From Arenibacter sp. 6A1 (lineage in GTDB: Bacteria; Bacteroidota; Bacteroidia; Flavobacteriales; Flavobacteriaceae): DNA of 64,000 nt. A model generated the notes under the pieces. The model saw only the letters and a program-made list of their open reading frames with translations, searched no databases and was not told the origin of the DNA. Location: assembly GCF_012272855.1 (NCBI RefSeq), contig NZ_JAAXCQ010000006.1, positions 62,001 through 126,000 on the forward strand. Direction: 5' to 3'. Shown one piece after another: positions 41,931 to 50,679 of this stretch (its first letter is position 1; every line of letters begins with the position of its first letter). The position numbers and the translations under genes were made by a program.

Positions 41931-44900
41931 TTACTCTTCTACGATTACCCATTCTCCTCGTTCTACTAAGGGTTCGGCTTGTTTAAATTTTAGTGTTTTG
42001 CTTTCCCCAGAGATGACGTTTTTAATAGTAACCTTTTCGTTTCTTCCAATTTTGGCGTGTTCCCTAATAATGGTTTCTGTAACCTGTGGTCTACCGCCTT
42101 GGTTTTGTCCTACAGCTCTGCTCTTGGCAGCCATTTCATCTACATTAGGGATTTCTTCCTTGGTGACCGTTAAATTTTCCTTTGGTCTGCGAATATTGGC
42201 TGCTTCTTGTATTTCATTACTTTGATTAGGAAGCTCTGCTTTGAATAAAAAGGAAACGATTTCTTTATTTACCTTTTCTATCATTCCTTTAAAAAGTTCA
42301 AATGCCTCAAACTTATAAATAAGCAACGGATCTTTTTGTTCGTGTACCGCTAATTGAACCGATTGTTTTAACTCATCCATTTTTCTAAGGTGAGTTTTCC
42401 AAGATTCATCTATAATAGCCAACGAAATATTCTTTTCAAAGTCGGTTACAAGCTGCTTTCCGTTACTTTCGTATGCTTCTTGTAAATTGGTAACAACGTT
42501 CAAGGATTTAATGCCGTCGGTAAAAGGAACTACAATTCTTTCAAACTTGCTGGCATTATCTTCGTAAACCTGTTTAATCACCGGAAAGGCGGTAGCGGCA
42601 TTACGCTCCATTTTATTTACATAGTGCTGGTGGGCTTCCTTGTATATGATGTTGGCCAATTCCTGTACTCCAGTTTTTCCAAATTGCTCTTCGGAAACAG
42701 GAGAGGTTAGGGATAAAAACTTAATAAGTTCAAACTCAAAATTTTTGAAATCATTGGCGCCCTTATTGGTACCTACGATTACTTCACAGGTATCGTAGAT
42801 CATATTAGCGATGTCTACTTTTAGGCGTTCACCTTGCAAGGCATGTCTCCTTCTTTTGTAGACTACTTCCCTTTGGGCGTTCATAACATCATCGTATTCC
42901 AATAATCTTTTACGAACACCAAAGTTGTTTTCTTCTACTTTTTTCTGTGCGCGTTCAATAGATTTGGTCATCATGGAGTGTTGAATAACTTCTCCGTCTT
43001 CCAAGCCCATTTTATCCATCAATTTGGCAACTCTGTCCGATCCGAACAAACGCATTAAGTTATCTTCCAAAGACACGTAGAACTGTGAGCTTCCAGGGTC
43101 TCCTTGTCGTCCTGCTCTACCTCTTAACTGACGGTCTACCCTTCTAGAATCATGTCGCTCTGTACCTATGATGGCTAATCCTCCTGCTTTTTTAACCTCT
43201 GGACTCAATTTAATATCAGTACCACGACCGGCCATGTTGGTGGCTATGGTTACTACTCCAGCATTACCAGCTTCCGCAACGATATCGGCCTCCTTTTTAT
43301 GAAGTTTAGCGTTCAATACATTATGGGCAACCTTTCTGATGGTCAACATTCGAGATAACAATTCGGAAATTTCAACCGAGGTAGTACCTATAAGCACAGG
43401 TCTTCCAGACTGAGAGATTTTGGTTACCTCATCAATGATAGCGTTGTATTTTTCACGTTTTGTCTTATAAATCAAATCTTGTCTGTCATCTCTTGCAATG
43501 GGTCTATTGGTAGGGATTTCCATAACGTCTAGTTTATAGATTTCCATGAATTCCCCAGCTTCGGTAACAGCAGTACCCGTCATCCCCGATAATTTTCGGT
43601 ACATTCTAAAGTAATTCTGTAGGGTTACCGTTGCAAAGGTTTGGGTCAAGGCTTCAATCTTAACATTTTCCTTGGCTTCAATCGCTTGATGAAGTCCGTC
43701 AGAGTAACGACGGCCATCCATGATACGGCCCGTTTGCTCATCAACGATCATAACCTTATTGTCCATTACCACATATTCTACATCCTTTTCAAAAAGAGTG
43801 TAGGCTTTTAATAGCTGGTTCATGGTATGGATACGTTCGCTTTTTATAGCAAAGTCCTTAAATAAAGTTTCTTTTAATTCGGCTTCTTTTGTTATCTCTA
43901 ATTCCTGATTTTCAATTTTGGCAATTTCATTGCCTATATCGGGCATTACAAAGAAGTCCTTGTCGCCATCGCCAGACAGATATTCAACTCCTTTTTCAGT
44001 AAGTTCTATCTGATTGTTTTTTTCATCTATAACAAATAACAGTTCTTCATCTACCTTAGGCATTTCCCTGTTGTTGTCCTGCATATAGAAATTTTCGGTT
44101 TTCTGAAGCAATTGTTTTACTCCTTCCTCACTCAAAAATTTTATTAAGGCCTTATTCTTTGGAAGACCTCTGTAAACCCTAAGCAAAAGGAAGCCACCTT
44201 CTTTGGTATCTCCTTCTTGGATAAGTTTTTTGGCTTCGGCCAAAACCCCTGTCAAATAAGCTCGTTGTTTAGAAACGATATCGCTTACCTTAGGTTTTAA
44301 ATCGTTAAATTCATGTCGGTCTCCTTCAGGTACTGGACCAGAAATAATAAGAGGCGTACGGGCATCATCGACAAGCACGGAATCTACCTCATCCACAATG
44401 GCGTAGTTATGCGGTCTTTGAACCAAATCCTTCGGGGTGTGTGCCATGTTGTCCCTTAGGTAGTCAAAACCAAATTCATTGTTGGTACCGTAGGTAATAT
44501 CGGCGTTATAAGCGGCTCTTCTGCCTTCCGAGTTTGGTTGGTGTTTGTCTATGCAATCTACCGTAAGGCCATGGAATTCGAACAATGGAGCCATCCATGC
44601 GCTATCCCTTTTTGCCAAATAATCATTGACCGTTACTAGGTGGGCACCATTTCCGGTAAGGGCATTTAAATATAAAGGTAGGGAGGCAACCAAAGTTTTA
44701 CCTTCCCCGGTGTGCATTTCAGAAATCTTACCTTGGTGAAGGGCAATTCCACCAATAAGCTGCACATCGTAATGTACCATATCCCAAGTAACCTGCTTTC
44801 CAGCGGCATCCCAAGAATTTTTCCAAATCGCGTCTTCGCCTTCAAGACTTACATAGTCCTTAGTTCCGGACAATAATCTGTCATTTTCCGAAGCCGTTAC

Positions 44901-45290
44901 CTTAATAGTAGTATTGTGGGCAAAACGATTCGCTGTTTCTTTGACTACCGCAAATGCTTCTGGTAAAATGTCATTAAGTGCTTTTTCTGAAATGGTGTAA
45001 ATCTCTCCTTTTAAGGTGTCGATTTCCGCATATATGTCTTCGTTTTTGTCTATATCCGTGGAGGACTTGACTTCTTCTAGAAGTTTTTCAATCTTGAGAT
45101 TGATTTCTTTACAATCTTCTGCAATCTTAGCCTTAAAAGAAACGGTCTTTTCACGAAGTTCATCGTTGCTTAACTGTTCCATTGCGGGACCTAAAGATTT
45201 TATTTTGTCGACTAGGGGTTTAAGTTCCTTGATGTCCTTTTCGGACTTGTCGCCAACAAAAACCTTTAATATCGAATTTATAAAACTCAT
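41931..45290 (-). CDS. secA: preprotein translocase ATPase SecA
   Basis: 1119 residues, longer than the roughly 900 of E. coli, as in other Bacteroidota, because of an N-terminal coiled region (30-110) and an insertion of about 100 residues after the first nucleotide-binding motifs (around 320-470). Walker A MHTGEGKTL, DEVDSVLVDDARTP, the second nucleotide-binding domain (GTTSVEISE, TNMAGRGTDIKL, LRGRAGRQGDPGSS) and the helical scaffold are intact. The C-terminal SecB/zinc-binding CxCxSGxxxxxC motif is absent; it ends in VKERGEWVIVEE-like sequence instead. Drives Sec export at the inner membrane. Confidence 0.96.
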   Translation of the reverse strand: MSFINSILKVFVGDKSEKDIKELKPLVDKIKSLGPAMEQLSNDELREKTVSFKAKIAEDCKEINLKIEKLLEEVKSSTDIDKNEDIYAEIDTLKGEIYTISEKALNDILPEAFAVVKETANRFAHNTTIKVTASENDRLLSGTKDYVSLEGEDAIWKNSWDAAGKQVTWDMVHYDVQLIGGIALHQGKISEMHTGEGKTLVASLPLYLNALTGNGAHLVTVNDYLAKRDSAWMAPLFEFHGLTVDCIDKHQPNSEGRRAAYNADITYGTNNEFGFDYLRDNMAHTPKDLVQRPHNYAIVDEVDSVLVDDARTPLIISGPVPEGDRHEFNDLKPKVSDIVSKQRAYLTGVLAEAKKLIQEGDTKEGGFLLLRVYRGLPKNKALIKFLSEEGVKQLLQKTENFYMQDNNREMPKVDEELLFVIDEKNNQIELTEKGVEYLSGDGDKDFFVMPDIGNEIAKIENQELEITKEAELKETLFKDFAIKSERIHTMNQLLKAYTLFEKDVEYVVMDNKVMIVDEQTGRIMDGRRYSDGLHQAIEAKENVKIEALTQTFATVTLQNYFRMYRKLSGMTGTAVTEAGEFMEIYKLDVMEIPTNRPIARDDRQDLIYKTKREKYNAIIDEVTKISQSGRPVLIGTTSVEISELLSRMLTIRKVAHNVLNAKLHKKEADIVAEAGNAGVVTIATNMAGRGTDIKLSPEVKKAGGLAIIGTERHDSRRVDRQLRGRAGRQGDPGSSQFYVSLEDNLMRLFGSDRVAKLMDKMGLEDGEVIQHSMMTKSIERAQKKVEENNFGVRKRLLEYDDVMNAQREVVYKRRRHALQGERLKVDIANMIYDTCEVIVGTNKGANDFKNFEFELIKFLSLTSPVSEEQFGKTGVQELANIIYKEAHQHYVNKMERNAATAFPVIKQVYEDNASKFERIVVPFTDGIKSLNVVTNLQEAYESNGKQLVTDFEKNISLAIIDESWKTHLRKMDELKQSVQLAVHEQKDPLLIYKFEAFELFKGMIEKVNKEIVSFLFKAELPNQSNEIQEAANIRRPKENLTVTKEEIPNVDEMAAKSRAVGQNQGGRPQVTETIIREHAKIGRNEKVTIKNVISGESKTLKFKQAEPLVERGEWVIVEE

Positions 45291-45425
45291 AATATGTACT
45301 GTTGTTAAAGAAAGGCCTTATAGAGGTCTTTATTATGAAATAGCATAGCTTATTTTATTTAATTTTTAGGGCTATGCGTTCGTTCCTATCCTAAGGTAGG
45401 GTGTGTTGTGATTTCAAAAATACGT

Positions 45426-45454
45426 AAAAAAAAAGCCTCTTATGAGACTTTTTT
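45426..45454 (-). terminator. terminator of DUF2795 gene
   Basis: Short stem AAAAAAG-CTC / GAG-CTTTTTT with a TTAT loop, 20 bp past the stop of the minus-strand DUF2795 gene. Confidence 0.65.
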
Positions 45455-45474
45455 GTTGTAATTCAGTTAATATT

Positions 45475-45699
45475 TTAATACTCGTCTTCGTTCCAAAGAT
45501 AATCTTCTTCTGAAGGGTAGTCTGGCCAGATTTCTTCGATTGACTCATAAATTTCCCCGCCTTCTTCTTCCATAGACTGCAGATTTTCTACAACTTCTAA
45601 AGGAGCTCCGGTTCTAATAGAGTAATCTATTAACTCATCTTTTGTGGCAGGCCAGGGTGCATCACTTAAGTAAGATGCCAATTCTAATGTCCAATACAT
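45475..45699 (-). CDS. DUF2795 family protein
   Basis: 74 residues. LELASYLSDAPWPATKDELIDYS followed by IRTGAPLEVVENLQSM is the DUF2795 domain, a small helical bundle found in many bacteria; here an acidic, tryptophan- and tyrosine-rich tail (EEIWPDYPSEEDYLWNEDEY) follows. Function unknown. It has the best-formed promoter in the window and its own terminator, so it is a well-expressed single gene. Confidence 0.9.
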   Translation of the reverse strand: MYWTLELASYLSDAPWPATKDELIDYSIRTGAPLEVVENLQSMEEEGGEIYESIEEIWPDYPSEEDYLWNEDEY

Positions 45700-45725
45700 T
45701 GTAATAAATTTATTATAATATTTTG

Positions 45726-45755
45726 CAAATGTAATTTTTAAACTGATATAGGCAA
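45726..45755 (-). promoter_or_regulatory. DUF2795 gene promoter (consensus Bacteroidota)
   Basis: Minus strand: TTG, a 19-nt spacer, then TACATTTG, an exact fit to TTG-N19-TAnnTTTG. The minus-7 ends 26 bp before the ATG. Confidence 0.7.
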
Positions 45756-45833
45756 GTTTTTTTTGATAAAATTCAACTTTGTTATAAACAATTTAATCAC
45801 TTTTAATAATTTGATACCGAATCTATAAGCTTA

Positions 45834-46412
45834 TTATTGGTCCTTTTTCTCTGGGATCCATTTTATTTCTTCAGCTCCTAAATCATAGGTCAATTTTCGT
45901 GCCAACACAAATAGAAAATCTGAAAGCCTGTTGAGATAAGACAATAAGCTAGGGTCTAAAGGTTCCATGGCATGAAGCTCTGTAACCAAACGCTCGGCTC
46001 TACGGCATATTGTACGGGCAATATGACAATATGACACTGTTGTATGGCCACCAGGCAATACAAAATGTGTCATAGGAGGTAATACGGTCTCCATTTGGTC
46101 TATTTCCTGTTCCAAAACTTCAATGTCCGCAGTCGTTATTTTAGCGATTTGAAGTCTGTCCTTACCGTTTTTAAGCTTTTCCTTTTTTGGGTCTATCGCT
46201 AAAAGAGCCCCTATGGTAAAAAGTTTATCCTGAATTAGAAGTAGCGTTTCTTTAGATGAATCGGCGATGTCCTGATCCTTGATTAAGCCTACCCACGAGT
46301 TTAGTTCGTCTACAGTGCCGTAACTTTCAATACGCAGATGGTATTTGGGAACCCTTGTGCCTCCATATAGGCCAGTGGTGCCATCGTCACCAGTTTTTGT
46401 GTAAATTTTCAT
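45834..46412 (-). CDS. cob(I)alamin adenosyltransferase, PduO type
   Basis: 192 residues. TKTGDDGTTGLYGGTRVPK is the ATP-binding N-terminus of PduO-type enzymes, and HIARTICRRAERLV and LLSYLNRLSDFLFVLAR are the conserved C-terminal helices. It makes adenosylcobalamin from cob(I)alamin and ATP. In this organism the likely client is methylmalonyl-CoA mutase, whose chaperone MeaB is encoded 11 kb away. No cobalamin riboswitch was seen upstream. Confidence 0.94.
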   Translation of the reverse strand: MKIYTKTGDDGTTGLYGGTRVPKYHLRIESYGTVDELNSWVGLIKDQDIADSSKETLLLIQDKLFTIGALLAIDPKKEKLKNGKDRLQIAKITTADIEVLEQEIDQMETVLPPMTHFVLPGGHTTVSYCHIARTICRRAERLVTELHAMEPLDPSLLSYLNRLSDFLFVLARKLTYDLGAEEIKWIPEKKDQ

Positions 46413-46501
46413 CAGCTGTTAAATGTTTATATGGTTCTCTAAAGAAGGAGTTGAAATTACAAAAAGGAATCTATAAAATGCCCTAATGGTAACGTCAAAT
46501 G

Positions 46502-46669
46502 CTATAAACCTTTCGGTTTTTGGTCATTCTTTTTCTTTTTATCTGCTAGGGTAGAGCCTTCCATAAATTTTCTCGATTTCCTTGACCTCGACTTTCTTTT
46601 ATTGGTAGCTTGTCCTATAAGATAAATGATAACTAAAATACCTAGTACTATGTAAACAATATAATCCAT
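46502..46669 (-). CDS. 55-residue membrane-anchored basic protein
   Basis: Short ORF, start ATG at 46669, stop at 46502. One membrane helix (YIVYIVLGILVIIYLIG) is followed by a very basic cytoplasmic tail (TNKRKSRSRKSRK, then KKKKNDQKPK). No family recognised. It fits the gap between the adenosyltransferase and the methyltransferase-like gene on the same strand, and its composition (clean helix then basic tail) argues for a real small protein. Unconfirmed. Confidence 0.5.
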   Translation of the reverse strand: MDYIVYIVLGILVIIYLIGQATNKRKSRSRKSRKFMEGSTLADKKKKNDQKPKGL

Positions 46670-46715
46670 TAATAATGCTTGTTATAATCTTTGAATCTTG
46701 CTTAAAATTACAAGT

Positions 46716-47231
46716 TTAAAATCGTATTTTAAAATGTTCCTTGGCTTGTTCCTTTCTAAAAAAGACTATTCCACCATAAAACAGGTCTATGGTCACGGTA
46801 ACGATCTCCAAATTTTTTACGGTCTCCCATAGGATCTCCGATTCTTTGGAGTTGTGGATGTTATCAATAAAAAGGATAGACCTAGAATTCAGATACTTGT
46901 TATCCTCGATTTGATGTTTGATGAGTGCTGCACTAGAGTGCTCCCAATACATGAATTCCCCCGAGTCCCCAACAATAGAAATGTTCTTGTTGTGTTTTAA
47001 AATTAGTTCTTTGATCGCCTTGTTTTCAGTGATAAGTTGAGCGCGCTTAATATTAAAAAAAAGAAGGGTTTTTAAGATGATGTTAAAGGACTTGGTTGTT
47101 TTAAAGTTAGGGTTGCTATATAAGCCCTTAGTGACGTATTTAAATATAAAAGGAGAATGTACTCCGTGGTGATTGGTTGAGTTTAAGAGGAACCTTATAT
47201 GGGCTAAAAATCGGAATAGCATTCTCGACAT
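46716..47231 (-). CDS. shortened relative of HGVHSPF-motif methyltransferases, SAM core missing
   Basis: 171 residues. Both ends match a flavobacterial class I methyltransferase family usually near 230-260 residues: the N-terminal STNHHGVHSPFIFKYVTKGL and the C-terminal VTVTIDLFYGGIVFFRKEQ followed by AKEHFKIRF. The middle is short and lacks the glycine-rich SAM-binding loop (E-x-G-T-S-x-G type) expected between them; DDIH at the acidic motif is DNIH here. The frame is open throughout, so it is a deletion form rather than a recent frameshift. Probably catalytically inactive. Confidence 0.65.
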   Translation of the reverse strand: MSRMLFRFLAHIRFLLNSTNHHGVHSPFIFKYVTKGLYSNPNFKTTKSFNIILKTLLFFNIKRAQLITENKAIKELILKHNKNISIVGDSGEFMYWEHSSAALIKHQIEDNKYLNSRSILFIDNIHNSKESEILWETVKNLEIVTVTIDLFYGGIVFFRKEQAKEHFKIRF

Positions 47232-47280
47232 GATTTATTTTTAAATGAGGATGTTTTTGTAGGTCGATCTTAGAAAGAAT

Positions 47281-47326
47281 ATCGGCCTTTGAAGTTCCTT
47301 TTTAAAAAAGAAATTCAAAGGCCGAT
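47281..47326. repeat. 46-bp hairpin after the ABC-F gene
   Basis: 13-bp perfect arms ATCGGCCTTTGAA / TTCAAAGGCCGAT (47281-47293 with 47314-47326), the loop itself containing a complementary CTTTTT/AAAAAAG core, 5 bp beyond the ABC-F stop. Probably the ABC-F terminator though without a trailing T run. Confidence 0.65.
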
Positions 47327-47331
47327 GAAGC

Positions 47332-49212
47332 TTAATTATCCCTGATGTCGGCAAGTTCAAACCAACGTTCAGATTTTAGATCTATAGTATTGCTGATCTC
47401 AGTGAGCTCAATAGATAGTTTTGAGATTTCCTCCCCGCTAAGAGACGGGTCTAGGAACTTATTTTGGAGCGCCGTTTTTTTGGTCTCTAATTTTTGGATG
47501 TCCTTTTCTAATTGCTTGTATTCCTTCTGTTCTTGAAAAGTAAGTTTGTTGCCTGTGTTTTCTTCTTTCCAGGTGTTTTTTTGATTTTTGTTCTCCGTAG
47601 GTTTGTCCTTGGCCGCTCTGTTTTCTTGCTCAGTGCTGTCTTCGTAGGCTCTGAAATCAGAGTAGTTGCCAGGAAAGTCTTCAACTTCTGCATTTCCTCG
47701 GAATACAAATAAATGATCTACGATTTTGTCCATAAAATAACGGTCGTGAGATACCACAAGTAGGCAGCCAGGGAAATCTAACAGGAAGCTTTCCAAAACA
47801 TTTAAGGTTACAATATCCAAATCATTAGTGGGCTCATCCAAAATTAAAAAGTTTGGGTTTTGGATAAGAATGGTACACAAATAAAGACGTTTTCGTTCCC
47901 CTCCACTTAATTTTTCGACAAAATCATATTGTTTTTTACGGTCAAAAAGGAAGCGTTCCAATAGCTGTTGGGCAGAAATTTGACGCCCTTTCATCAAAGG
48001 GATGTAATCTCCGAATTCACGGATGACATCGATGACCTTTTGGCCTTCCTTTATTTTGATCCCCGCTTGGGTGTAATAACCAAATTTAATAGTGTCCCCG
48101 ATAATTACCTTTCCACTGTCAGGTTCGTCTTTTCCGGTTAGGATATTCAGAAAAGTAGATTTACCCGTACCATTCTTTCCAATAATCCCTATACGCTCGC
48201 CTTTTAGAAAATTGTATTCAAACTTGTCTAAAATTGGTTTGTTGGGAAAGGATTTTGATATTTTATGAAGTTCAAGGATTTTACTGCCCATCCGCTCCAT
48301 GTTGATTTCTAATTGTACTTGGTGCTCAGTTCTACGCTTGCTAGCCTTTTCCTTAATATCTTGAAAGTCGTCTATTCTGGATTTTGACTTGGTGGTTCGT
48401 GCCTTGGGCTGTTTCCGCATCCAATCCAATTCCTTTTTAAAGAGTAGTTTGGATTTATGCTGCTCTGTCGCTTCTTGTTCAAGTCTAGCCTCCTTTTTCT
48501 CTAAGTAATAAGAGTAATTGCCTTTGTACGAATACAGCTGGCCATTGTCTAATTCTATAATTTCATTACATACCCTTTCTAGAAAATAACGGTCGTGGGT
48601 AACCATAAACAAGGTGATGTTTTCTTTGGCGAAGTATTGCTCTAACCATTCGATCATTTCTAGGTCCAAATGGTTGGTAGGTTCATCAAGTACCAACAAA
48701 TCGGGCCTATTGATCAGGGCGTTGGCCAAGGCAATACGCTTTTTTTGTCCACCAGACAGTAAGTTTACCTTAAGGTGGATGTCGTCTAGTTTAAGGCGCG
48801 ATAATATTTGCTTGTACTGGGTTTCAAAATCCCAAGCATCAAAGCGCTCCATGGCTTCAAACGCCTTTTGGTAGGCGTCTTCGTCCTCAGGATTGGCCAA
48901 GGCTTTTTCGTAGTTGCGTATAACCTTTAAAACTTCGTTGTCCGAGGCAAAAATGGTTTCTTCAATGGTTAAATTCGGATCTAAATCCGGTTCTTGTTCC
49001 AAAAAAGAAATTCTGATGCCTTTTCGGGAGTTCACCTGCCCGGTGTCTGGGGTGTCTTTTCCCGAAAGGATATTTAATATGGAAGTTTTTCCGCTTCCGT
49101 TTTTGGCGATAAAAGCAATCTTCTGATCTTTGTTAATTCCAAAAGAGATGTCCGAAAAAAGGACCAGTTCGCCAAATGATTTGGATATATTTTCTACAGT
49201 AAGTAGGTTCAT
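47332..49212 (-). CDS. ABC-F family ATPase (Uup-like)
   Basis: 626 residues with two ABC cassettes in one chain and no membrane domain. First: Walker A IAKNGSGKTS (about 36), signature LLSGGQKKR, Walker B LLVLDEPTNHLDLE. Second: Walker A IGKNGTGKST, signature KLSGGERKR, LILDEPTNDLDIV. An inter-domain linker with RKQPKARTTKSKSRI precedes the second cassette, and a C-terminal coiled coil (QEQKEYKQLEKDIQKLETKK) is present as in Uup. ABC-F proteins act on ribosomes; Uup-type members can also affect DNA. Which one applies is not decided by sequence. Confidence 0.92.
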   Translation of the reverse strand: MNLLTVENISKSFGELVLFSDISFGINKDQKIAFIAKNGSGKTSILNILSGKDTPDTGQVNSRKGIRISFLEQEPDLDPNLTIEETIFASDNEVLKVIRNYEKALANPEDEDAYQKAFEAMERFDAWDFETQYKQILSRLKLDDIHLKVNLLSGGQKKRIALANALINRPDLLVLDEPTNHLDLEMIEWLEQYFAKENITLFMVTHDRYFLERVCNEIIELDNGQLYSYKGNYSYYLEKKEARLEQEATEQHKSKLLFKKELDWMRKQPKARTTKSKSRIDDFQDIKEKASKRRTEHQVQLEINMERMGSKILELHKISKSFPNKPILDKFEYNFLKGERIGIIGKNGTGKSTFLNILTGKDEPDSGKVIIGDTIKFGYYTQAGIKIKEGQKVIDVIREFGDYIPLMKGRQISAQQLLERFLFDRKKQYDFVEKLSGGERKRLYLCTILIQNPNFLILDEPTNDLDIVTLNVLESFLLDFPGCLLVVSHDRYFMDKIVDHLFVFRGNAEVEDFPGNYSDFRAYEDSTEQENRAAKDKPTENKNQKNTWKEENTGNKLTFQEQKEYKQLEKDIQKLETKKTALQNKFLDPSLSGEEISKLSIELTEISNTIDLKSERWFELADIRDN

Positions 49213-49219
49213 TTTGTCT

Positions 49220-50404
49220 TTATTTAGTACTGAATTGGTTTTGGAGATGTCTCCATAAAAATAGGTATCTCACCGTAAGCGCAATAATTATAGGGATAAT
49301 TAAAGGAGAGAAGTTCTGAATTTTAAACACTCCTAATAAGATCGTGAAAATAAGTAAGATCAAAAGTATTTTTAGATACTTTAACAGCCAACCAATAGGA
49401 GGATGCTTCTTAATAATGGCAAAGGCCGCAATAATATTAAACGGAAATAGCCATAAAACATTAAGGTTGACGGCCGTAGCTGTGTGGTCTGTGAGGAACC
49501 ATAAAAACAGCAATAGTACGCCTGCTGATCCAGATATAAAAAACAATAGGAAATCGAAAATTCTGGTTCGTTTCTTGTTTTTATAGTCTGTATAAGTAAG
49601 GATAAGTATAGCCGCCAAAAAGGCCGATAACCAAAATAGGGGGGTGGTTAAAAAGGAACTGCTTTTAGGTAGACTTTTTTCTTTTAAAATAGTCCGCTCC
49701 TTGGATACCAGAGGGGTCGAGTTTAAGGAGGTATTGCTCAGTTGGTACATTACATAGTTTGGCAAGAACATATGTTCTTTTGAAGTAGCCTTTTTATCTA
49801 TAACAGCTCCTAAGGCCAAGTCTATGCCAAAACTAGACCAAGAGTTGAGGGGTAGGTTTTGATGGATCAATTCCCTGAACGTGTATCTTGTTTCTAAATG
49901 GTTTTCCTTAAAATGTAGATTTTCTCCCAAGGTTTCTTCTAATACGTCCTTGATTTTTGTCGAACAATTGTTATAGAGAAAATCATACTTGTAATCCCTG
50001 TTTTCGGGAAGGTGATTATTTTCTAAAAACCCGTATAATTCATTTTTCTCCCTGCTGTCTAGATGTAATACCTGTTCTTTTACCCAACGGTTTTCTACCT
50101 GGTAGGCATATAGGAAGTAAGGCATGTCTTGTTTGCTTAGGGAATAAAGCAGCTTGCCTTGCGTAAACTTTAAATAAAAGTTTGGGGTGTCAAAATTAAA
50201 AGTTCCATAATTGTATACTTCGTCTATACCATTCACAGGGTCATAGACTCTAAAAGCACTATGTCCAAAAGTAGAATATAATTCATCACCTGCACCACAG
50301 GTAATGACACTGACTTCGGCCTTGGACGAAAGTGGTTTTAATTGGGCAATTGTAAACAAGGGGAACCCTAGTAGAAATGTAATTAAAAGAATCTTTAAGC
50401 GCAT
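49220..50404 (-). CDS. DUF4105/Lnb-domain membrane protein
   Basis: 394 residues. A signal peptide (LKILLITFLLGFPLFTIAQ) is followed by the DUF4105 domain with FGHSAFRVYD (H48) and FLYNNCSTKIKDVLEE (C147), the His/Cys pair expected of the papain/NlpC-like fold. The C-terminal part from about 245 has several membrane helices. The domain defines Lnb, the N-acyltransferase completing lipoprotein tri-acylation in Bacteroides; many paralogues exist, so whether this one is Lnb itself is unproven. Starts 8 bp upstream of the ABC-F gene. Confidence 0.82.
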   Translation of the reverse strand: MRLKILLITFLLGFPLFTIAQLKPLSSKAEVSVITCGAGDELYSTFGHSAFRVYDPVNGIDEVYNYGTFNFDTPNFYLKFTQGKLLYSLSKQDMPYFLYAYQVENRWVKEQVLHLDSREKNELYGFLENNHLPENRDYKYDFLYNNCSTKIKDVLEETLGENLHFKENHLETRYTFRELIHQNLPLNSWSSFGIDLALGAVIDKKATSKEHMFLPNYVMYQLSNTSLNSTPLVSKERTILKEKSLPKSSSFLTTPLFWLSAFLAAILILTYTDYKNKKRTRIFDFLLFFISGSAGVLLLFLWFLTDHTATAVNLNVLWLFPFNIIAAFAIIKKHPPIGWLLKYLKILLILLIFTILLGVFKIQNFSPLIIPIIIALTVRYLFLWRHLQNQFSTK

Positions 50405-50679
50405 AATATCAATACTGACTACCTTTGAAATAGTTACCGCAAATATCGAATAAATAATAGGATTTAGGAACTATGGGCTATTGTATTATAAAAAAGCAGA
50501 TTTAAATAGACGGCATTTTTTAATTAATGTTATTTTTACCGCTGTGCGGTGCGCGGAAAATAGCGTGTCAAGGGAAATACAGTACTAGCGCTTACACCTC
50601 CCGACCCGCTAATTAATTCAGGTAAACCTAGCCTAAAGAATAAGGGTAGTCAATTAAAATTCAAATAAAAAACAAACAG

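Noticed and set aside
45291-45430. cobalamin riboswitch upstream of B12 genes
   Set aside because: No B12-box-like sequence was seen here or near meaB and the adenosyltransferase.
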